From Streptomyces sp. NBC_00285 (GTDB taxonomy: Bacteria > Actinomycetota > Actinomycetes > Streptomycetales > Streptomycetaceae), in assembly GCF_036174265.1 (NCBI RefSeq), contig NZ_CP108055.1:2170001-2234000 (forward strand): a stretch of DNA of 64,000 bases. Reading direction: 5' to 3'. Position 1 is the first letter of the stretch. Every line of letters starts with the position of its first letter. The notes beneath the pieces were generated by a model, which made no database searches, was not told where the DNA came from, and saw only the letters and a program-made list of their open reading frames with translations. This document shows, piece after piece, positions 38,333 to 46,360 of this stretch. A program made the translations under genes and the position numbers.

Positions 38333-39711
38333 TGGGCGGGGCCTTCCGTGCTGATGAAGACGTTCTTGGTTTCGGTGAAGGCGGTCAGGGCGTCCGGGCC
38401 GAGCTCACGGCCGAGTCCGGACTGTTTGTAGCCGCCGAAGGGGGTCCAGTAGCGGACGCTGGAGTGCGAGTTGACGGACAGGTTGCCCGCCTTGACGGCC
38501 TGGGAGAGGCGCAGGGCGCGGCCCAGGTCGCGGGTCCACAGGGAACCGGAGAGGCCGTAGGGGCTGTCGTTGGCGAGTCTGATCGCGTCCGCCTCGTCGG
38601 TGAAGGGCAGCAGGACGGCGACGGGGCCGAAGATCTCCTCGCGGGCGGCCTCGGAGTCGGGTGCCTCGCCGGTGAGGACGGTCGGCGCGAACCAGAAGCC
38701 GGGTCCGTCGGGCGCGCTGCCCCGCAGGCCGGGGGCGTCGGCGGGCACCAACGACCGTACCCGGTCCAGCTGTTGGCGGGAGATCAGCGGTCCCATCTCG
38801 GTCTTCTCGTCGGCCGGGTCGCCCACGACCACTGCCTGCAGAGAGTCGGCGAGCAGTTCCCGGACCTCGTCGTAGACGGACTCCTGGACGAGGATGCGGG
38901 TGCGGGCGCAGCAGTCCTGGCCGGAGTTGTCGAGGAAGGAGAAGGGGTCCACGGCGGTCTTGAGGTCGGCGTCCGCGAAGACGATGTTGGGGCTCTTGCC
39001 GCCGAGTTCGAGGGTGACCGGCTTGATCTGGCGGGCGCAGCGTTCCATGACGTCGCGGCCGGTGCGGCTGGACCCGGTGAACACGATCTTCGCGACGCCG
39101 GGGTGTTCGACGAGGGCGGTGCCCGCGACCGGGCCGTGGCCGGGCAGTACCTGGAACAGCCCTTCCGGGAGCCCTGCCTCCAGGGCGAGTTCGGCGAGCC
39201 GCAGGGCGGTCAGCGGGGTCGTCTCGGCGGGCTTGAGGAGGACGGCGTTGCCGGCGGCGAGTGCGGGGGCCGTGCCCCAGGCCGCGATCGGCAGGGGGAA
39301 GTTCCAGGGCGCGATGACGCCGACCACGCCGAGCGGTTCGAGGATCGTGATGTCGAGGCCGCCGGGCACCGGGATCTGGCGGCCGCTGAGCCGCTCCACT
39401 CCCCCGGCCGCGTAGGCGAGGAGGTCTCGGACGTTGCCGGCCTCCCAGCGGGCGTTGCCGAGGAGGTGGCCGGCCTCGCGGACCTCCAGCCGGGCCAGTT
39501 CCTCGACGTGCCCGTCGACGACGTCGGCGAACCGGCGCAGCAGCCGGGCCCGGTCGGCGGGGGCCGCCGCGGCCCACTTCACCTGTGCCCGGGCGGCTCT
39601 GGTGACGGCGGCGTCCACGTCGGCCGCGGTGGCGGCGGGGACGGTGGCGACGACCTCCTCGGTGGCCGGGTTGAGGACGGTCAGCTCATGCTCGTAAGGC
39701 GACGGGGACAA
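38329..39711 (-). CDS. Aldehyde dehydrogenase of the glutamylation locus
   Basis: About 460 residues. NAD(P)-dependent family: oxyanion asparagine in IAPWNFPLPIAAW, general base in LELGGKSPN (E235), nucleophile in GQDCCARTRI (C267), and C-terminal SVRYWTPFGGYKQSGLGREL. A TTG start at 39711 with GAGG seven bases upstream fits; an upstream in-frame start would lie deep in the previous gene. It lies 10 bp after the ligase gene and overlaps the SDR, so all three are one operon. Probably oxidises a gamma-glutamylated aldehyde to the acid. Confidence 0.9.
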   Translation of the reverse strand: MSPSPYEHELTVLNPATEEVVATVPAATAADVDAAVTRAARAQVKWAAAAPADRARLLRRFADVVDGHVEELARLEVREAGHLLGNARWEAGNVRDLLAYAAGGVERLSGRQIPVPGGLDITILEPLGVVGVIAPWNFPLPIAAWGTAPALAAGNAVLLKPAETTPLTALRLAELALEAGLPEGLFQVLPGHGPVAGTALVEHPGVAKIVFTGSSRTGRDVMERCARQIKPVTLELGGKSPNIVFADADLKTAVDPFSFLDNSGQDCCARTRILVQESVYDEVRELLADSLQAVVVGDPADEKTEMGPLISRQQLDRVRSLVPADAPGLRGSAPDGPGFWFAPTVLTGEAPDSEAAREEIFGPVAVLLPFTDEADAIRLANDSPYGLSGSLWTRDLGRALRLSQAVKAGNLSVNSHSSVRYWTPFGGYKQSGLGRELGPDALTAFTETKNVFISTEGPAQ

Positions 39712-39721
39712 CGAAGGACCT

Positions 39722-41080
39722 CTACAGACGTTCGAAGGAGCGGCGCAGCTCCCAGTCGGTGACCGCCGCGTCGAAGGCTTCGAGCTCGACGCGGGCCATG
39801 TTGCGGTAGTGCGCGACGACCTCGTCGCCGAAGGCGGCCCGGGCGATCGGGCTGTTCTCCCAGAGTTCGGCGGCTTCGCGCAGGTTGGTCGGGACGTGGG
39901 CGTAGTCGGCGGTGTAGGCGTTGCCGGGGCACGCCTCGGGCAGCTCCAGTTTCTGCTCGATGCCGTGCAGGCCGGCGGCGACCAGTCCGGCGACCGCGAG
40001 GTACGGGTTGACGTCACCGCCGGGCAGCCGGTTCTCGAAGCGCATGGAGCGGCCGTGGCCGACGACCCGCAGGGCGCAGGTGCGATTGTCGTGGCCCCAG
40101 GCGACGGCCGTGGGGGCGAAGGAGCCCGGCTGGAACCGCTTGTAGCTGTTGATGTTCGGGGCGTAGAGCAGCGAGAAGTCCCTCAGGGCCGCGAGCTGTC
40201 CGGCGAGGAAGTACCGCATCACGTCGGACATGCCGTCCGGGCCCGCCATCGCGTTGTTGCCTGCGGCGTCGGCGAGCGAGAGGTGGATGTGGCAGGAGTT
40301 GCCCTCGCGCTCGTTGTACTTGGCCATGAAGGTGAGGGACACGCCCTCCTGGGAGGCGATCTCCTTGGCGCCGGTCTTGTAGACGGCGTGCTGGTCGCAG
40401 GTGACCAGGGCCTCGTCGTAGCGGAAGGCGATCTCGTGCTGGCCGGGGTTGCACTCGCCCTTGGCGGACTCGACGGTGAGGCCTGCGGTGGCCATCTCGT
40501 TGCGGATTCGGCGGAGCAGGGGCTCGATGCGGCCGGTGCCCAGCACCGAGTAGTCGATGTTGTACTGGTTCGCGGGCGTCAGCCCCCGGTAGTTGGCGTC
40601 CCAGGCCTGCTCGTAGGTGTCCTTGAAGACGATGAACTCCAGCTCGGTTCCGACCTGGGCGGTGAAGCCGTGCTCGGCGAGGCGCTCCAGCTGGCGGCGC
40701 AGGATCTGCCGTGGGGCGGCGACCACGGGCGAGCCGTCGTTCCAGCCGAGGTCGGCCATCAGCATGGCCGTACCGGCGTTCCAGGGCACGCGGCGCAGGG
40801 TGCCGAGGTCGGGGTGCATGGCGAAGTCGCCGTAGCCGCGGTCCCAGGAGGACATCGCGTAGCCGTCGACGGTGTTCATCTCGGTGTCGACGGCAAGGAG
40901 GTAGTTGCAGCCCTCGGTGCCGTGGTGGAGTACCTCGTCGAGGAAGAAGCGGGCGGCGATCCGCTTGCCCTGGAGCCGGCCCTGCATGTCGGGGAAGGCC
41001 AGGACGACGGTGTCGATCTCGCCGCTCGCGACGAGGGCGTGCAGCTCCTCGACGCTGAGCGGGGGTGTGCGGTCTGCCAC
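39722..41080 (-). CDS. glnA4: Glutamine synthetase-like gamma-glutamyl-amine ligase (GlnA4 type)
   Basis: About 452 residues. GS fold with the ATP/glutamate motifs VGTELEFIVFK, KGECNPGQHEIAFRY, GNSCHIHLSL, KRFQPGSFAPTAVAWG and RFENRLPGGDVNPY. The adenylylation region of true GlnA and GlnII features are absent. Position and neighbours match S. coelicolor SCO1613 (GlnA4), reported as a gamma-glutamyl-ethanolamide synthetase, so ATP-dependent ligation of glutamate to ethanolamine is the likely reaction. GTG start at 41080 behind GAAGGAGC. First gene of ligase-ALDH-SDR, divergent from a FadR-type regulator. Confidence 0.85.
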   Translation of the reverse strand: MADRTPPLSVEELHALVASGEIDTVVLAFPDMQGRLQGKRIAARFFLDEVLHHGTEGCNYLLAVDTEMNTVDGYAMSSWDRGYGDFAMHPDLGTLRRVPWNAGTAMLMADLGWNDGSPVVAAPRQILRRQLERLAEHGFTAQVGTELEFIVFKDTYEQAWDANYRGLTPANQYNIDYSVLGTGRIEPLLRRIRNEMATAGLTVESAKGECNPGQHEIAFRYDEALVTCDQHAVYKTGAKEIASQEGVSLTFMAKYNEREGNSCHIHLSLADAAGNNAMAGPDGMSDVMRYFLAGQLAALRDFSLLYAPNINSYKRFQPGSFAPTAVAWGHDNRTCALRVVGHGRSMRFENRLPGGDVNPYLAVAGLVAAGLHGIEQKLELPEACPGNAYTADYAHVPTNLREAAELWENSPIARAAFGDEVVAHYRNMARVELEAFDAAVTDWELRRSFERL

Positions 41081-41131
41081 GGGAGAGCTCCTTCGGCTGC
41101 TGCGCGTTTTTCCGACCGGGCCGGGAGCCAT

Positions 41132-41155
41132 AAGGTATTGCTCTGAACCATTGCT
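41132..41155. promoter_or_regulatory. Shared operator motif, copy 1 (glnA4-like / gntR intergenic region)
   Basis: Begins AAGGTAT and ends CCATTGC, and matches the copy at 41941-41964 at 17 of 24 positions with identical spacing. Holds an imperfect inverted repeat ATTG-N7-CCAT. Lies between the divergent ligase and regulator genes and overlaps a reverse-strand -10-like TACCTT. Likely binding site of the FadR-type regulator. Confidence 0.6.
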
Positions 41156-41175
41156 TGGGAAGGGGGCTCGGCCAT

Positions 41176-41913
41176 ATGTCGGTGGACGCTGACGGCGGCC
41201 CGGACGACCTGTTGGCGCCGGTACTGCGGCCGGTCAGGGCGGGCAACGGCTTCGAGGAGGCGCTGGAGCAGATCCTGCAGGTCGTGCGACTGGGGCTGGT
41301 ACCGGGGGGTGAGCGGCTGCCGGCCGAACGGGAGCTCGCGGAACGGCTCGGGATCAGCCGGGTGACGCTGCGCGAGGTGCTGAAGGTGCTGCAGGACCAG
41401 GGGCTCGTGGAGTCGCGGCGCGGCCGGTACGGGGGCACGTTCGTGCTGCCCCGCGCGCGGGACGCGGTCGGCGAGGACGAGCTGCGGCGCCGGATCGCCG
41501 AGGCGGACATCGAGGACGTGCTGCGCTTCCGGGAGGTGCTGGAGGTGGGCGCGGCGGGGCTGTGCGCGACGCACGGCCTCACCGCCGAGCAGACACAGCG
41601 GCTGCGGGAGGCGCTGTCGGCCACCCAGGAGGCGCCGCTGGCCGACTACCGGCGCCTGGACACGCTGCTGCACCTGACGATCGCCGAACTGTGCGGATCG
41701 CCGACCCTGACCGCGCAGTACGCGGCCGTACGGGCCTCGGTGAACGACCTCCTCGACTGCATCCCGCTCCTGGTCCGCAATCTGGAGCACTCCCAGCGCC
41801 AGCACGCGGCGCTGGTCGAGGCGGTGCTCGACGGGGACGCCGACGGCGCGCGGGAGATGATGCGGGAGCACTGCGCGGGGACGGCGGCACTGTTGCGCGG
41901 GTTCCTGGCGTGA
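41176..41913 (+). CDS. FadR-subfamily GntR regulator
   Basis: 245 residues. Winged helix (about 25-90: LPAERELAERLGISRVTLRE and VLKVLQDQGLVESRRGRYGG) and an all-helical FCD ligand domain (DVLRFREVLEVGAAGLCATH, RLDTLLHLTIAELCGSPTL, HAALVEAVLDGDADGAREMM). FCD domains usually bind a carboxylate with a metal ion. Divergent from the glutamylation operon and 67 bp ahead of the hydrolase gene; likely represses both. AAGGGGG precedes the ATG. Confidence 0.9.
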   Translation: MSVDADGGPDDLLAPVLRPVRAGNGFEEALEQILQVVRLGLVPGGERLPAERELAERLGISRVTLREVLKVLQDQGLVESRRGRYGGTFVLPRARDAVGEDELRRRIAEADIEDVLRFREVLEVGAAGLCATHGLTAEQTQRLREALSATQEAPLADYRRLDTLLHLTIAELCGSPTLTAQYAAVRASVNDLLDCIPLLVRNLEHSQRQHAALVEAVLDGDADGAREMMREHCAGTAALLRGFLA

Positions 41914-41940
41914 CCTTGCTTCTCGCCGCCCCGAGGCGCA

Positions 41941-41964
41941 AAGGTATGGTCGTGCGCCATTGCA
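41941..41964 (+). promoter_or_regulatory. Shared operator motif, copy 2 (hydrolase promoter)
   Basis: Begins AAGGTAT and ends CCATTGC, with inverted repeat ATGG-N7-CCAT. It contains TATGGT, a possible -10, and ends 16 bp before the hydrolase GTG. See the copy at 41132-41155. Confidence 0.6.
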
Positions 41965-41980
41965 AGCCTGGGAGGGCCGT

Positions 41981-42685
41981 GTGACCGTACGACCGCTGAT
42001 CGGCGTCAGCACGTATCTGGAGGCCGGGGCGCGCTGGGGCGTCTGGGAGCTGGAGGCGGCGCTGCTGCCGGCGGGGTATCCGCGGCTGGTGCAGCAGGCG
42101 GGCGGACTGGCCGCGATGCTCCCACCGGACGTCCCGGAGCACGCGGCGGCGACGGTGGCCCGGCTGGACGGTCTGGTGATCGCGGGCGGCCCCGACGTCG
42201 AGCCGGTCCGCTACGGCGCCGCACCGCACCCGCGCACCGGTCCGCCCGCGCGCGCCCGGGACGCCTGGGAACTGGCCCTGATCGAGGCGGCGTTGGCGGC
42301 CCGCGTCCCGCTGTTGGGCATCTGCCGGGGCATGCAGCTCCTGAACGTCGCGCTCGGCGGCACACTCGTCCAGCACATCGACGGCCACGCGGAGGTGCCG
42401 GGAGTCTTCGGCCGGCACCCGGTCAAGCCCGTACCGGGCACGGTGTACGGCGACATCGCCCCGGAGGAGACCTCCGTACCCACCTTCCACCACCAGGCGG
42501 TGGACCGCCTCGGAGCCGGCCTGCTCCCGTCGGCACACGCCTCGGACGGCACGGTGGAGGCCGTCGAACTCCCTGACCCGCACTGGGTGTTGGGGGTGCA
42601 GTGGCATCCGGAGATGGGCGAGGACCTTCGGGTGATGCAGGCCCTCGTCAAAGCTTCGGCCGAGGTCAGCCCCTCCGGCGCTTGA
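41981..42685 (+). CDS. Gamma-glutamyl hydrolase (PuuD-like class I glutamine amidotransferase fold)
   Basis: 234 residues. Nucleophile elbow LLGICRGMQLLNVALGGTL (C115) and catalytic His-Glu in VQWHPEMGED are intact. PuuD relatives cleave gamma-glutamyl amides such as gamma-glutamyl-GABA; in this locus gamma-glutamyl-glycine is a candidate. GTG start at 41981 with GGGAGGG upstream. The last residues (SPSGA) and the stop are encoded by a dispersed Streptomyces repeat, so the C-terminus was probably altered by its insertion or spread. Confidence 0.88.
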   Translation: MTVRPLIGVSTYLEAGARWGVWELEAALLPAGYPRLVQQAGGLAAMLPPDVPEHAAATVARLDGLVIAGGPDVEPVRYGAAPHPRTGPPARARDAWELALIEAALAARVPLLGICRGMQLLNVALGGTLVQHIDGHAEVPGVFGRHPVKPVPGTVYGDIAPEETSVPTFHHQAVDRLGAGLLPSAHASDGTVEAVELPDPHWVLGVQWHPEMGEDLRVMQALVKASAEVSPSGA

Positions 42686-42750
42686 GGAGCGGGGGCCCGG
42701 GGGCGGAGCCCCGAAGGACGGGACGGGCAGGGGCGGCGGGGGCGAGAAAA
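42669..42750 (+). repeat. Streptomyces dispersed repeat / terminator-like element
   Basis: Runs from CAGCCCCTCCGGCGCTTGAG through a GC-rich stem-loop (GGGGC GGA GCCCC, 42700-42712) to GGGGCGGCGGGGGCGAGAAA. From memory, a very frequent 3' element in Streptomyces. It supplies the end of the hydrolase gene and probably its terminator. Confidence 0.7.
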
Positions 42751-42752
42751 GG

Positions 42753-43679
42753 TCACGCGCGCGTCAGCGACAGCAGATCCCTCGCCGGTCCCACCGGCCG
42801 GTGTCCCGTGGGCCACACCGCCCGCAGATCCCGGGCCAGCGACACCCCCTCCACCGGCACCCGGACCAGCCGGCGCATCGCCAGCTCCTCACCCAGCGCC
42901 AGTTCGCTCAGCACCGCGGGGCCCGCTCCGCTCACCGCGGCCGCTTTCACCGCCGTGGTGGACGAGAGTTCGATGAGGGGGCGCGCCAGGCCCCCCAGGG
43001 CCGCGTCCAGCACCTGACGTGTACCGGAGCCCTCCTCGCGCAGGATCAGCGGCGTCGTGGCCAGTTCGGCCGCCGCCACGGGACGCCGGCGGCGGGCCCA
43101 TGGATGCCCCGGTGCCGTCACCACGATGAGGTGGTCGTGGGCTATCACCACGGAGTCCAGTCCGGTCGGTACCGTCAGGCCCTCCACGAAGCCGAGGTCC
43201 GCCTCGTCGGCGAGCAGCCGTTCGGCCACCGTCGAGGAGTTGCCGGCCTGCAGGGACACCGCCGTGTCGGGACGCCCCGCGCGCAGCGCCAGCAGCCACC
43301 CCGGCAGCAGGTACTCCGCGATGGTCATGCTCGCCGCCACCCGCAGACGGGAGTCGCGGCGGACCCGCAGCGCCTGCGCCCCGGCGTCGAAGGCCGCCGC
43401 AGCCTCCACGATGCGTCGCGCCCAGTCCGTCACCAGCGCCCCGGCGTCCGTGAGGCGTGAGCCGCGGGGCGAGCGGTCTACCAGGGCCACCCCCAACTGC
43501 CGTTCCATGGAACGGATCCGGCTGCTCGCCGCGGGCTGGGTGATCCCCAGCTCCCGGGCGGCCCCGCCGAGGCTCCCCAGCCGCGCCACGGCCAGCAGCA
43601 GCTCCAGCGCCCCGAGATCGGGCACCCGATGGGACAGCCCGCCGCCCCCGGCCGTCCCGCGCTCCTCCACACCGCTCAT
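42753..43679 (-). CDS. LysR-family transcriptional regulator
   Basis: 308 residues. N-terminal helix-turn-helix (ELLLAVARLGSLGGAARELG, ITQPAASSRIRSMERQLG) and a periplasmic-binding-type effector domain (RLRVAASMTIAEYLLPGWLL, ADLGFVEGLTVPTGLDSVVI, ILREEGSGTRQVLDAAL). The effector domain resembles CbbR/YeiE-type regulators, which sense metabolites or sulfite. It diverges from a TDT transporter and should regulate it. Its own start codon is the first arm of an inverted repeat. Confidence 0.9.
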   Translation of the reverse strand: MSGVEERGTAGGGGLSHRVPDLGALELLLAVARLGSLGGAARELGITQPAASSRIRSMERQLGVALVDRSPRGSRLTDAGALVTDWARRIVEAAAAFDAGAQALRVRRDSRLRVAASMTIAEYLLPGWLLALRAGRPDTAVSLQAGNSSTVAERLLADEADLGFVEGLTVPTGLDSVVIAHDHLIVVTAPGHPWARRRRPVAAAELATTPLILREEGSGTRQVLDAALGGLARPLIELSSTTAVKAAAVSGAGPAVLSELALGEELAMRRLVRVPVEGVSLARDLRAVWPTGHRPVGPARDLLSLTRA

Positions 43680-43693
43680 AAAGACAGCTTATG
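43677..43693. promoter_or_regulatory. LysR operator candidate
   Basis: CATAA-N7-TTATG inverted repeat, starting on the regulator's own initiation codon and facing the transporter gene 57 bp away. Size and A/T-rich arms suit a LysR recognition site. Confidence 0.45.
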
Positions 43694-43749
43694 CCCTCAT
43701 AGAGCCATACTCCCTGGTCCCGGCCCTCTCCCCACGGGAGTGTGGAGTC

Positions 43750-44874
43750 ATGGTCACCGCCGTCCGTCACCTCGGGCCGAACTGGTACGCCGCCGTCATG
43801 GGCACCGCGATCGTCGCCACCGCGGGCAACTCGCTCCCCGTGCACCTCCCCGGCCTGCGCACGATCTGCGCCGCCGTCTGGCTCCTGTCGCTCCTGCTGC
43901 TCGTCACCCTGCTGTGCGCCCGCGCCCTGCACTGGCGCCACCACGCCGACCAGGCCCGCGCCCACCTCCTGGACCCTACGGTCGCCCCCTTCTACGGCTG
44001 CCTCGCGATGGCCCTGCTCGCCGTCGGCGGGGGCGCCCTCACCGTCGGCCGGTACTGGATCGGCACCGGGGCCGCGGTCGCTCTCGACACCGTGCTGTTC
44101 ACCGCCGGCACGGTCGTGGGGCTCGCGGCCGCCGTCGCCGTGCCGTACCTCATGGCCACAGGACACAAGGCGCAGGCGCAGCACGCCACGCCGGTGTGGC
44201 TGCTGCCCCTCGTCGCGCCCATGGTGTCGGCCGCGCTCGGCCCACTCCTGGTGCCGCATCTGCCGGCCGGTCAGGCCCGCGCAACCCTGCTCATGGCCTG
44301 TGTCGCGATGTTCGGGCTCAGCCTGCTGGCGACCTGGGCCATGCTGCCGCTGGTGTTCGCGCGAATCGTCACCGGCGGGCCGCTCCCCCTCGCCCTCACC
44401 CCGACCCTGTTCCTGGTCCTCGGCCCGCTCGGTCAGTCGACCACCGCTGTCGGCAGGTTCGCCGATGTGGCCCCCGGTGTCGTACCGGCCCCCTGCAGCC
44501 AGGGTTTCGCCGTCCTCGCGGTCCTCTACGGCGTCCCCGTCATGGGGTTCGCGCTGCTGTGGCTGGGGCTCGCCACCGCGCATGTGATCAGGGCCCGGCG
44601 GCGCGGCATGGGGTTCTCGATGACCTGGTGGGCGTTCACCTTCCCGGTCGGCACGTGTGTCACGGGGGCGGAGGCGCTGGCCCGGCACACGGGGCTCGTC
44701 GTCTACGACGCGCTCGCCGTCGCGCTGTACGGCGTCCTCGTCGCCGCCTGGCTCACGGCCGCCGTGCACACCGCGCGCGGAGTCCTCAGCGGTGCGCTGC
44801 TCGCAGGGCCTCGCCCAGTGCCTTCGGCGCCTGTGCCAGTGAGGGTCCGTACCACGTCAGGTGCCGTCCGCTGA
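43750..44874 (+). CDS. TDT-family (TehA/SLAC1-like) transporter
   Basis: 374 residues with ten hydrophobic helices (VRHLGPNWYAAVMGTAIVAT start; FYGCLAMALLAVGGGALTVG; WLLPLVAPMVSAALGPLLV; MTWWAFTFPVGTCVTGAEAL). TDT proteins move dicarboxylates, sulfite or other anions; the LysR partner favours a metabolite or sulfite exporter. The C-terminal 30 residues after the last helix are unusual and overlap the convergent metal-receptor gene by 89 bp, so the original stop has probably been lost. Confidence 0.85.
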   Translation: MVTAVRHLGPNWYAAVMGTAIVATAGNSLPVHLPGLRTICAAVWLLSLLLLVTLLCARALHWRHHADQARAHLLDPTVAPFYGCLAMALLAVGGGALTVGRYWIGTGAAVALDTVLFTAGTVVGLAAAVAVPYLMATGHKAQAQHATPVWLLPLVAPMVSAALGPLLVPHLPAGQARATLLMACVAMFGLSLLATWAMLPLVFARIVTGGPLPLALTPTLFLVLGPLGQSTTAVGRFADVAPGVVPAPCSQGFAVLAVLYGVPVMGFALLWLGLATAHVIRARRRGMGFSMTWWAFTFPVGTCVTGAEALARHTGLVVYDALAVALYGVLVAAWLTAAVHTARGVLSGALLAGPRPVPSAPVPVRVRTTSGAVR

Positions 44875-45502
44875 CGAGTGCGCAGGGCAGGCCGGGGAAG
44901 GCGTCGGGGCCGTCGTCGGGCGTGAAGCGGTACGGCTCGTCGGGGAGGACGACCACGTCCGGTGCCGCCGCCCGCAGCTCCTCCAGCGGGATCCGCGGAT
45001 AGCGGTCCGTGTGCGTCGCGTACACGTGGTCCACGCCCAGGCGGGACAGCACGTCGCCGGCGAAGGTGTCCCGGCCCAGCACCATCCACGGCCGCCGCCA
45101 GATCGGCACGACCGCCGTCGTCCGGCGCGAGGGGGCCGCCAAGGCCGACCAGGCCTCCTCCGCCTCGTCCAGCCAGCGCGGTCGCAGGGCGCCACACGCC
45201 TTCACGACCCTCGCCAGTTCCCGGAATGCCTGCGGGACGTCCCGCACCTCGGTGACCAGGACCTCAAGACCCGCCTCCCGCAGTGCCGCGAGGTCGGGCT
45301 CCCGGTTCTCCTCCTCGTTGGCGATCACCAGGTCGGGGGCGAGGGCGACGATCCGGTCGAGCTTCGGGTTCTTGGTGCCGCCGATCCGGGTGACGTCGAG
45401 GTCCGCGGGCTCGGTGCACCAGTCGGTGGCGCCGATGAGGGCGTCCGGTGCCGAGCGGGCGATCGCCTCGGTCAGCGAGGGGACCAGCGAGACGACCCTC
45501 AC
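44786..45502 (-). CDS. Cytoplasmic helical-backbone metal receptor (BtuF-like) protein
   Basis: About 238 residues. Class III solute-binding fold: RVVSLVPSLTEAIARSAPDA, IGATDWCTEPADLDVTRIGG, LDRIVALAPDLVIANEEENR, WMVLGRDTFAGDVLSRLGVD, LEELRAAAPDVVVLPDEPYR. BtuF relatives bind cobalamin or iron chelates outside the cell, but this one has neither signal peptide nor lipobox. Its GTG overlaps the XRE-cupin stop by 4 bp, so it probably acts as an intracellular ligand binder linked to that regulator. Confidence 0.83.
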   Translation of the reverse strand: MRVVSLVPSLTEAIARSAPDALIGATDWCTEPADLDVTRIGGTKNPKLDRIVALAPDLVIANEEENREPDLAALREAGLEVLVTEVRDVPQAFRELARVVKACGALRPRWLDEAEEAWSALAAPSRRTTAVVPIWRRPWMVLGRDTFAGDVLSRLGVDHVYATHTDRYPRIPLEELRAAAPDVVVLPDEPYRFTPDDGPDAFPGLPCALVSGRHLTWYGPSLAQAPKALGEALRAAHR

Positions 45503-46068
45503 TGCCGCGGCCGGTCCTGGACCGCCTCGACGTTCTCGGCCACGGCGACGACGACCACCCGGGTGTCCGGCACGGTCGCGCGCCAGCGGTGCCGCACTCC
45601 GCCGGTGAGGTAGAGGGTGTCGCCGCGGCCCAGGCGGTAGGCGCGGCCCTCGGCCTCGACATCCACCGCGCCGTCGGCGACGTACATCAACTGGTCGTTG
45701 CGGTACTGGAATTCGCGTCCCGCGTCGTGGTCGCCGGTGAACTCCTGGGCGTGCATCTGATGGTGGCCGCGCACCAGGGAGCGCATCCGGGGCGCACAGT
45801 CCGGCTCCGGGCCCTCCGCGTGCACGACGTCGACGCTGCACGCCGGGTCGGCGGCGGCGAGGAGTTCGACGGCCGTGGTGCGCAGGGCGTCGGCGACTTT
45901 CTCCAGGGAGCCACGGCTGGGCCGGGCGCGTTCGTTCTCGATCTGGCTCAGGAAGGGGACCGAGAGGCCGCTGCGCTCGGCCACGACGGCGAGGGTGAGT
46001 TCCAGCGCGCGGCGCCTGCGGCGCACGGCCGCGCCCACCCGAAGGGGCTGTTCTTTGTGGTCGCCCAT
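45499..46068 (-). CDS. XRE-cupin transcriptional regulator
   Basis: 189 residues. HTH_3 domain (about 10-70: VGAAVRRRRRALELTLAVVA, GLSVPFLSQIENERARPSRG) plus a cupin_2 barrel (QLMYVADGAVDVEAEGRAYR, RGDTLYLTGGVRHRWRA). XRE-cupin proteins usually repress a catabolic or transport operon and sense a small ligand in the barrel. It is transcribed with the metal-receptor gene and lies next to the betaine-type ABC operon, either of which it may control. Confidence 0.9.
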   Translation of the reverse strand: MGDHKEQPLRVGAAVRRRRRALELTLAVVAERSGLSVPFLSQIENERARPSRGSLEKVADALRTTAVELLAAADPACSVDVVHAEGPEPDCAPRMRSLVRGHHQMHAQEFTGDHDAGREFQYRNDQLMYVADGAVDVEAEGRAYRLGRGDTLYLTGGVRHRWRATVPDTRVVVVAVAENVEAVQDRPRQ

Positions 46069-46218
46069 GGCCCGGCTCCCTCCTACGCTCGTCGGTCCTG
46101 TGACACGTCTCCTGATGAGTTGTCTGCACCCTACGCATGTTCGGCAAACCGTTTCACGCGGCCGTCACATCGACGTCATACGGCGTGCGACCGTACCTCA
46201 CAGTTCACGCCAGCCGAA

Positions 46219-46246
46219 CGGCCCCCTGCAAACTGCCAGGGGGCCG
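46219..46246 (-). terminator. Terminator of the betaine-type ABC operon
   Basis: A 10-bp perfect stem (CGGCCCCCTG with CAGGGGGCCG), 8-base loop, about 115 bp after the transporter stop. The rest of the 292-bp gap 46069-46360 shows nothing I can name. Confidence 0.7.
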
Positions 46247-46360
46247 GGTTTCGGTCACTCGTCCACCGCGAGCCGTCCAAGTGCCCTAGTCGGCATCGGA
46301 GTTCGGGCGATGGCGTAGCTCTATGTGGTTGGCCGGATCCTTACCGTGGTCTCGGAGCGG

